A stretch of DNA of 14,956 nt, from positions 1 through 14,956 of the forward strand of contig JANMVX010000346.1 in assembly GCA_031393505.1 (NCBI GenBank). The letters run 5' to 3'. Shown here piece after piece: positions 13,489 through 14,956 of the stretch. The stretch's first letter is position 1; every line of letters begins with the position of its first letter. The notes beneath the pieces were generated by a model, which did no database searches, had not been told where the DNA came from, and saw nothing but the letters and a program-made list of their open reading frames with translations. Position numbers and translations under genes: made by a program. Source of the DNA: JANYHF01 sp031393505. GTDB lineage: Bacteria; Pseudomonadota; Alphaproteobacteria; Rhizobiales; Hyphomicrobiaceae.

Positions 13489-14292
13489 ATGCGATCAAGA
13501 GGCGGGGATAAATTGCCTTCAAAACCAACCAGCACGGACAAACTTGAAGACCGAATTGACATTACCCCGCAGGACGTAAAGCGCTTCATTGACACCCATG
13601 ACGACCTCTACAAGGGGCGCCTCAAGATCGAATTGAACTACCCGCGGGTGGTATTGCTGGCTTGGCTGAAAGCATACCTGGACCGGACGACCAATGCATT
13701 CGACTGGGTTGGCGTTGTATCGGGGAGCGAGCAGGACCCTGAACTTCCACTGTTGCAGCGCCAGCGTCTGACGGTTCTGAATTTCGACGGCTCACCGACC
13801 TACGATTTGGACACGGATTGGACCGTGAGCGGCGTCGCCGCCAAACACCAATTCAATTTCACCCTCTGCAGCCAGGTTCTTGAACACGTTGCAGATGCGC
13901 GCCAGGCCTTCGCCAATCTCGTGGCTTGTACGGCGCCCGGCGGGCTCATTCTCGTCAGCATCCCGGTAGTCAATCGCATTCACGGCGAACCCTATTTCTA
14001 CTCATCGGGATTCCACCCCAGATACCTGTTGCGACTGGGCCGGGAGCAAGGCCTCGAAGTTAAAGGCTATGGGCAATTCGGAACGGCAAAGTATATGATG
14101 ACTTGCATGGCCGGGAAATGGCTGAGCTACCAACAGCTTGCGCCGGGAATTCATACCAGCCGGGACATTGTCTTCCCACTGTTCATGTTCAATGATGGGC
14201 GCAAGGAGAATTCCAGACTGGAGCGTCTGTTGGGATTCAAACAGGTCATGACCGACTGTTGGGCGGTCTTCCGCAAGTCGCCGGTCATGTGA
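13489..14292 (+). CDS. Class I SAM-dependent methyltransferase-like protein
   Basis: A 267-aa soluble protein with the C-terminal half of a Rossmann-type methyltransferase clearly visible: FTLCSQVLEHVADARQAFANL near 124-144 followed by APGGLILVSIPVVNRIHGEPYFY near 149-171. The expected SAM-binding glycine motif is atypical; the segment WVGVVSGSEQDPEL at 73-86 replaces the usual GxGxG. The layout resembles Methyltransf_11 enzymes near glycan or lipid genes, but no such gene is adjacent and the substrate is unknown. ATG 13489 lacks a ribosome binding site; TTG 13513, with a GGCGGGG stretch about 5 nt before it, is a serious alternative. The gene follows the toxin-antitoxin pair by 14 bp and overlaps the convergent MTHFR-like gene by 8 bp. 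Confidence 0.75.
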   Translation: MRSRGGDKLPSKPTSTDKLEDRIDITPQDVKRFIDTHDDLYKGRLKIELNYPRVVLLAWLKAYLDRTTNAFDWVGVVSGSEQDPELPLLQRQRLTVLNFDGSPTYDLDTDWTVSGVAAKHQFNFTLCSQVLEHVADARQAFANLVACTAPGGLILVSIPVVNRIHGEPYFYSSGFHPRYLLRLGREQGLEVKGYGQFGTAKYMMTCMAGKWLSYQQLAPGIHTSRDIVFPLFMFNDGRKENSRLERLLGFKQVMTDCWAVFRKSPVM

Positions 14293-14956
14293 ATTGGGCT
14301 TCGGTCACGGTCCCCCCACCCATCGCCCCCAACCGCTCCCGCAACACCCCGCTCTCCGCGATAATCTCCCCTACCAGGTGCTCGCGCCGGTACGCCATCA
14401 CATGCACGCCCTTCACCCCGGCGATTTCGCGCACCTGCTGGATCATCTCGATCGCGATCTTTTTCCCCTCCTCGGCGGGCTTGGCCGCCTTCTCCAGCCG
14501 GTCGATCACCGCGTCAGGAATATGGATCCCCGGCACATTCGCGCGCATCCAGCGCGCCGATTTTGCGCCCGCCAGCGGCCCGACGCCGGCCAGAATGAAC
14601 ACTTTTTCGTCCAGGCCCATGTCGCGCACGCGGGCCATAAAGCGCCGGAACAGCGCCATATCGAAAATGTAGTTGGTCTGAATAAAGTCCGCCCCCGCGC
14701 GCACTTTCTTCTCCAGCCGCTCGGCCCGATACTCGTACGGCGGAATGCACGGGTTTTCGGCCGCGCCCAAAAAAATCGGCGGGGCGTAGGTGAGTTTTCG
14801 CCCGCTTAAAAACTTCCCTTCATCGCGCATGGTCTTCAGCGTCCGCAGCAACGACAGGCTGTCCAGATCGAACACCGGTTTGGCCCCCGGCTGATCACCT
14901 ACCCCGACGCCATCACCCGTCAGACAGAGGATGTTGCCGACGCCCATCGCTGCCGC
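14285..14956 (-). CDS. Methylenetetrahydrofolate reductase family protein, C-terminal part (runs off the window)
   Basis: The reading frame stays open to the right edge, so the N terminus lies beyond the window. The visible 223 residues include NILCLTGDGV (the family's ALRGD-equivalent), AAENPCIPPYEYRAERLEKK, AGADFIQTNYIFDMALFRRFM (the AITQFFFD-equivalent), VFILAGVGPLAGAKSARWM and GVKGVHVMAYRRE. This is the MTHFR branch seen in acetogens and in alphaproteobacterial one-carbon clusters, where it typically accompanies a zinc-cysteine MetV-type partner and a methyl-THF:corrinoid methyltransferase. It is distinct from the MetF at 11919 and would interconvert methylene-THF and methyl-THF, perhaps in the oxidative direction. 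It points the same way as the corrinoid methyltransferase at 10873. It stops with TGA at 14285-14287, overlapping the convergent methyltransferase. Confidence 0.88.
   Translation of the reverse strand, partial: AAAMGVGNILCLTGDGVGVGDQPGAKPVFDLDSLSLLRTLKTMRDEGKFLSGRKLTYAPPIFLGAAENPCIPPYEYRAERLEKKVRAGADFIQTNYIFDMALFRRFMARVRDMGLDEKVFILAGVGPLAGAKSARWMRANVPGIHIPDAVIDRLEKAAKPAEEGKKIAIEMIQQVREIAGVKGVHVMAYRREHLVGEIIAESGVLRERLGAMGGGTVTEAQFT

Overview
The window looks like chromosomal DNA from a GC-rich proteobacterium, most likely an alphaproteobacterium. I infer this from the style of the replicative polymerase gene, from an exact GTTC-N7-GTTC direct repeat (the LexA box form of Alphaproteobacteria) in front of it, and from a stand-alone folate/corrinoid methyltransferase close to two MTHFR-type genes. 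No rRNA or species-diagnostic gene is present, so the genus is open.

Layout. 1-246: a tRNA-Pro(GGG) and three short heptamer repeats. 247-3792 (minus): dnaE, the replicative DNA polymerase III alpha subunit, with a promoter that appears to carry a LexA operator. 4025-5692 (plus): a YtcJ-type amidohydrolase. 5794-6552 (minus): a TauE/SafE-family membrane permease. 6923-7771 (minus): panB, the first step of the pantothenate branch. 8019-9085 (plus): a translationally coupled pair, a VOC/glyoxalase-fold protein and a cyclase/kynurenine-formamidase-family protein. 9216-10404 (plus): three overlapping small genes of lower G+C, the last a DUF7689-like protein, none of known function. 10408-10815 (minus): a small exported protein with four cysteines.

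10873-14956 is a one-carbon region. It holds a methyltetrahydrofolate:corrinoid methyltransferase (minus), a divergent metF (plus), and at the right edge the C-terminal part of a second MTHFR-like protein (minus). Between the last two lie a BrnT toxin/helix-turn-helix antitoxin pair and an orphan SAM-dependent methyltransferase. Together the folate genes would move carbon between methylene-THF, methyl-THF and a methyl-corrinoid carrier, for methionine synthesis or for demethylation of methylated substrates.

The intergenic DNA from 5.68 to 8.03 kb is unusually rich in palindromic elements. An 81-bp inverted repeat contains the amidohydrolase stop codon. Three elements of about 74-85 bp share GGGGACA/TGTCCCC ends and flank panB on both sides, and there is one perfect 14-bp hairpin. 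One element contains the start codon of the VOC gene. The best candidates for something undescribed are the three-gene cassette at 9.2-10.4 kb, the GGGGACA-bounded element family, and the probable SOS control of a replicative dnaE.
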